Positions 14,684 to 16,793 of a stretch of 16,793 bases of DNA are shown here, piece after piece. The stretch is from Strigomonas culicis. Taxonomy: Eukaryota > Euglenozoa > Kinetoplastea > Trypanosomatida > Trypanosomatidae. Numbering within the stretch: the stretch's first letter is position 1; every line of letters begins with the position of its first letter. The translations under genes and the position numbers were made by a program. Under the pieces are notes generated by a model that was not told the origin of the DNA, did not search any database, and saw nothing but the letters and a program-made list of their open reading frames with translations. Location: contig AUXH01000428.1 in NCBI GenBank assembly GCA_000482145.1, forward strand, positions 1 to 16,793, read 5' to 3'.

Positions 14684-15196
14684 GACGGCCGAAGGGCATG
14701 ATTGCTGTCTGGTTTTTCGTGTCATACCCTTCTCTTGGTCTCCTATTCCTACTATTACGATTATGATGCTTATCAGTACGGTTATATTATGTACTTACGC
14801 GGGGGGATGGTGTCTCCCTAGGTGTTGCTCGCTGCAGCCGTGACAGCGATAGTGGTGGTCACAGTATGACGCCTCATTCCTTTTATTTACTGCATTGTTA
14901 GATCCCTTTTTTTGTTGTTGTTGTTTTTCCAGTCCCACTGATTCGTTCGTGGCATCACTGTGGTAGAGGACAGAAGCATGTTATCTATCTATTCATCGAG
15001 AGAGATCGGCGGATGCTTTCTCCCATTCTCTGCTTTTGAAATGGATTTTCCTCTTCTTCTCCCTTTTGGTGGAACTGCGAGAAATGGACGCTGGATGAAA
15101 AAAGACGCAAAAAAAAAAAAGTGGTCTGTGAAGGTGTCTTTGTATTAGTATAATAACTGTAACGAACCTGTTTTGCAGCGTGTAAAACAGCATGAC

Positions 15197-15221
15197 ATAA
15201 TAATAATAATAATAATAATAA
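15197..15221 (+). repeat. (ATA)n trinucleotide microsatellite
   Basis: About eight tandem ATA/TAA units in the spacer upstream of the SKP1-like gene. Confidence 0.92.
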
Positions 15222-15320
15222 AAGGATCGCGAAAAGGAACAACAACGAAGATAACTGAACAAGAGCTTATCCACAATCAAGGAGCCAATAGCGAGCATTG
15301 ATTCTTCTGCATCATCACTG

Positions 15321-15367
15321 TTTTTTTTCCCCTTTTTTTCCTGGTTCTTCTCTACTCTTCAAATAAG
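15321..15367 (+). promoter_or_regulatory. Trans-splice acceptor of the SKP1-like gene
   Basis: A 22-nt uninterrupted T/C run (15321-15342), extended by a second pyrimidine-rich stretch to 15360, is followed by the first AG at 15366-15367. This leaves a 116-nt A-rich leader without ATG. Confidence 0.65.
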
Positions 15368-15483
15368 TGCAACACACACGCACATAAAAGAAAAAAAGTA
15401 TAATACCATAAAGAAGCAATAAAAGAAAAAAAAACAGTAACAAAAATAAGAAAGATCGACAAATCGCCTGCTCTGCTACTAGT

Positions 15484-16479
15484 ATGACCGACTATACAAA
15501 AGACCGTAAACAGGATGCTATACGATCACAGATGCAACAGCTAGTGTTCATCACACAGGACGGTCATCGCATCGCCGTGCCGCGCTCCATCGCGACAGAA
15601 GCCTCCTTCCTGCTGCGCGACCTGCTGGACGGGCAGGACTGGGCGAGCGCGCCGCGCGGCCCGGACGGCGACTACGACACGTCCGGGGTGGGCCCCAACG
15701 CCTGGCGGGAGACGGACACGGACGACGCAGAGGAAGACCAGGACCTCTTCTGTCTCAACGACGAGGACGGCGAGTCACAGGGGCCCGCGGAGACTGACAT
15801 CGACCATTTCTTCTCCGACCATGCCAGCGCGCCGTCGGGACAGCCGGCGCCCGCGGCGAGCGTGAGTGCGGCGCCCAAGAAGCAGCCGGACGTCCTCGAT
15901 AGTCTCTTCGGCACCACCGAAACGCCGTCCGTCAGCGCGATCAAGGCGGTCGGCGTGGCGGAGGTGACGCCGCCGCCGCCCGCGCGTAAGGCCGGTGCGC
16001 GCTCGGGGCCGCGCGTGAGCCGCGCGGACCCCCTGTCGCCGCCACCGCCGCCACCGGAGGTGGCGCTGCCGTTCCCGTACCTCCCGTCAGCGATTGTCTC
16101 CCGCGTCGTGCAGCACATGAACTACCACTACCGCATCTCCACCTTTGGGATTGAGGCCGGCGGCCCGGTGCGCGTGTACGCGGCCACGATGCGCGAGATC
16201 GCGCGGCCCATGACGATGCCCCTGGCGGAGTACCTCGACCCGCAAGACCGCGCCTTCGTCGACGAGTGGGACGATGAGACGACCATCTGGATGGTGAAGG
16301 CCGCGACGCTGCTCAACTACCCGGACTTGCTGCAGCTCGCGTCCGCGAAGCTGGCCACGGTGATGCGCGAGAAGAACGTGGACAGCATGCGCGCGCTGCT
16401 GGGGCTCGAGTCGACGGACTTCACGCCGACGGAAGAGGTGGAGCTCAAGAAGGAGCAGCAGTTCGATTTCCCCAAGTAG
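15484..16479 (+). CDS. SKP1: SKP1-family protein with a long inserted linker
   Basis: SKP1 links F-box proteins to cullin in SCF ubiquitin ligases. Here the fold is split. Residues 19-48 (LVFITQDGHRIAVP, then a helix) match the first strands and helix of SKP1. Residues 192-216 (VALPFPYLPSAIVSRVVQHM) match the PVPLPNV helix. Residues 246-331 match the C-terminal half, with an EWDDET segment, the helix WMVKAATLLNYPDLLQLASAKL, and a DFTPTEE motif like the family's DFT-EEE. The protein is 331 residues, about twice the usual 160. The excess is mostly residues 50-191, an acidic then Pro/Ala/Ser-rich stretch, plus a longer loop at 217-245. The usual terminal NxWC-type motif, which helps to bind F-box proteins, reads QQFDF. 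Partner choice may therefore differ. The start is the first ATG after the splice AG. Confidence 0.85.
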   Translation: MTDYTKDRKQDAIRSQMQQLVFITQDGHRIAVPRSIATEASFLLRDLLDGQDWASAPRGPDGDYDTSGVGPNAWRETDTDDAEEDQDLFCLNDEDGESQGPAETDIDHFFSDHASAPSGQPAPAASVSAAPKKQPDVLDSLFGTTETPSVSAIKAVGVAEVTPPPPARKAGARSGPRVSRADPLSPPPPPPEVALPFPYLPSAIVSRVVQHMNYHYRISTFGIEAGGPVRVYAATMREIARPMTMPLAEYLDPQDRAFVDEWDDETTIWMVKAATLLNYPDLLQLASAKLATVMREKNVDSMRALLGLESTDFTPTEEVELKKEQQFDFPK

Positions 16480-16762
16480 CCGCTCCCGCGGCGGTGGCGG
16501 CGGCGTGGTGCAATTCCGCGCTTGCTTTTTAGTGTTTGGAGGTATCGTGTGGTCACGGTCCGGAGCGTTGCTGGTTTGCATTATGCATTCTTCTCCTGTT
16601 TTTAATATCTCTTTCTATTACCTCCCTGTCATTATTAAGGTTGTCTTTTTTCTTTTCTGCTGATAGGCGTTTGGGATGCCTCCCAGCGCTCTGCTTGAAA
16701 CAACACCGTTCAGACGTCCTGTAGAACTGTGACAGCCATACACATCTCCTTCTCTCTCTCTT

Positions 16763-16793
<31 letters not shown>
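16480..16793 (+). other. Spacer after the SKP1-like gene, to the window end
   Basis: Presumed 3' UTR and intergenic DNA with no convincing gene. It begins GC-rich just after the stop codon and turns AT-rich after about 16520. It ends in a CT-rich tract that continues past the window. Confidence 0.6.
16745..16793 (+). promoter_or_regulatory. Pyrimidine tract of an expected next gene, cut by the window end
   Basis: All 49 bases from 16745 to the end are pyrimidine, most as a CT repeat. By analogy with the other genes, a splice AG and a + strand gene should follow shortly outside the window. Confidence 0.6.

Larger units (their letters stand above)
14684..15483 (+). other. Long AT-rich spacer upstream of the SKP1-like gene
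   Basis: 800 nt with no convincing gene. It contains a TAA/ATA repeat at 15197-15221, A-rich stretches near 15108-15119 and 15387-15436, and a pyrimidine tract. There is no ATG from 15195 to 15483. The small open frames on both strands are low-complexity. Confidence 0.6.

Overview
This window looks like nuclear DNA of a trypanosomatid (Kinetoplastea, Euglenozoa). Six intron-less coding regions lie head to tail on the + strand. They are very GC-rich and are separated by AT-rich spacers. Every complete gene is preceded by a long pyrimidine tract, a downstream AG and then the start codon, which is the layout of spliced-leader trans-splicing sites in polycistronic units. No bacterial-style ribosome binding sites, operon overlaps, tRNAs, rRNAs, CRISPR arrays or transposons were seen. 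The genus cannot be fixed by eye; coding DNA this GC-rich next to spacers this AT-rich may help narrow it.

Layout: (1) <2-721, the 3' part of a basic protein with a CxxC...CxxC zinc-ribbon signature, perhaps of the Rpr2/Rpp21/SNM1 type. (2) 1057-4158, a 1033-residue protein of unknown function, with helical blocks separated by low-complexity linkers. (3) 4428-10115, an about 1895-residue EF-hand plus WD40 protein that resembles the WDR49/CFAP337 ciliary family. (4) 10909-12171, nicotinate phosphoribosyltransferase of the bacterial PncB type (NAD salvage). (5) 12965-14683, a proline/glutamine-rich protein with a C-terminal WW domain and two possible RRM-like segments. (6) 15484-16479, a SKP1-family protein with a long inserted linker. 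The window ends inside a pyrimidine tract that probably serves a seventh gene on the same strand.

The genes share no obvious pathway, which is normal for trypanosomatid gene clusters: they are probably transcribed together without being related in function. Regulation is expected mainly after transcription, through splice-acceptor choice and untranslated regions. The points most worth checking are: a pyrimidine-rich, codon-atypical island with a downstream AG inside gene 5 (13550-13597); a 478-nt stretch without any ATG upstream of the NAPRT start, containing a strong distal splice acceptor; the enlarged SKP1; and an apparent first ATG of gene 3 that lies upstream of the likely splice acceptor and so is probably not in the mRNA.
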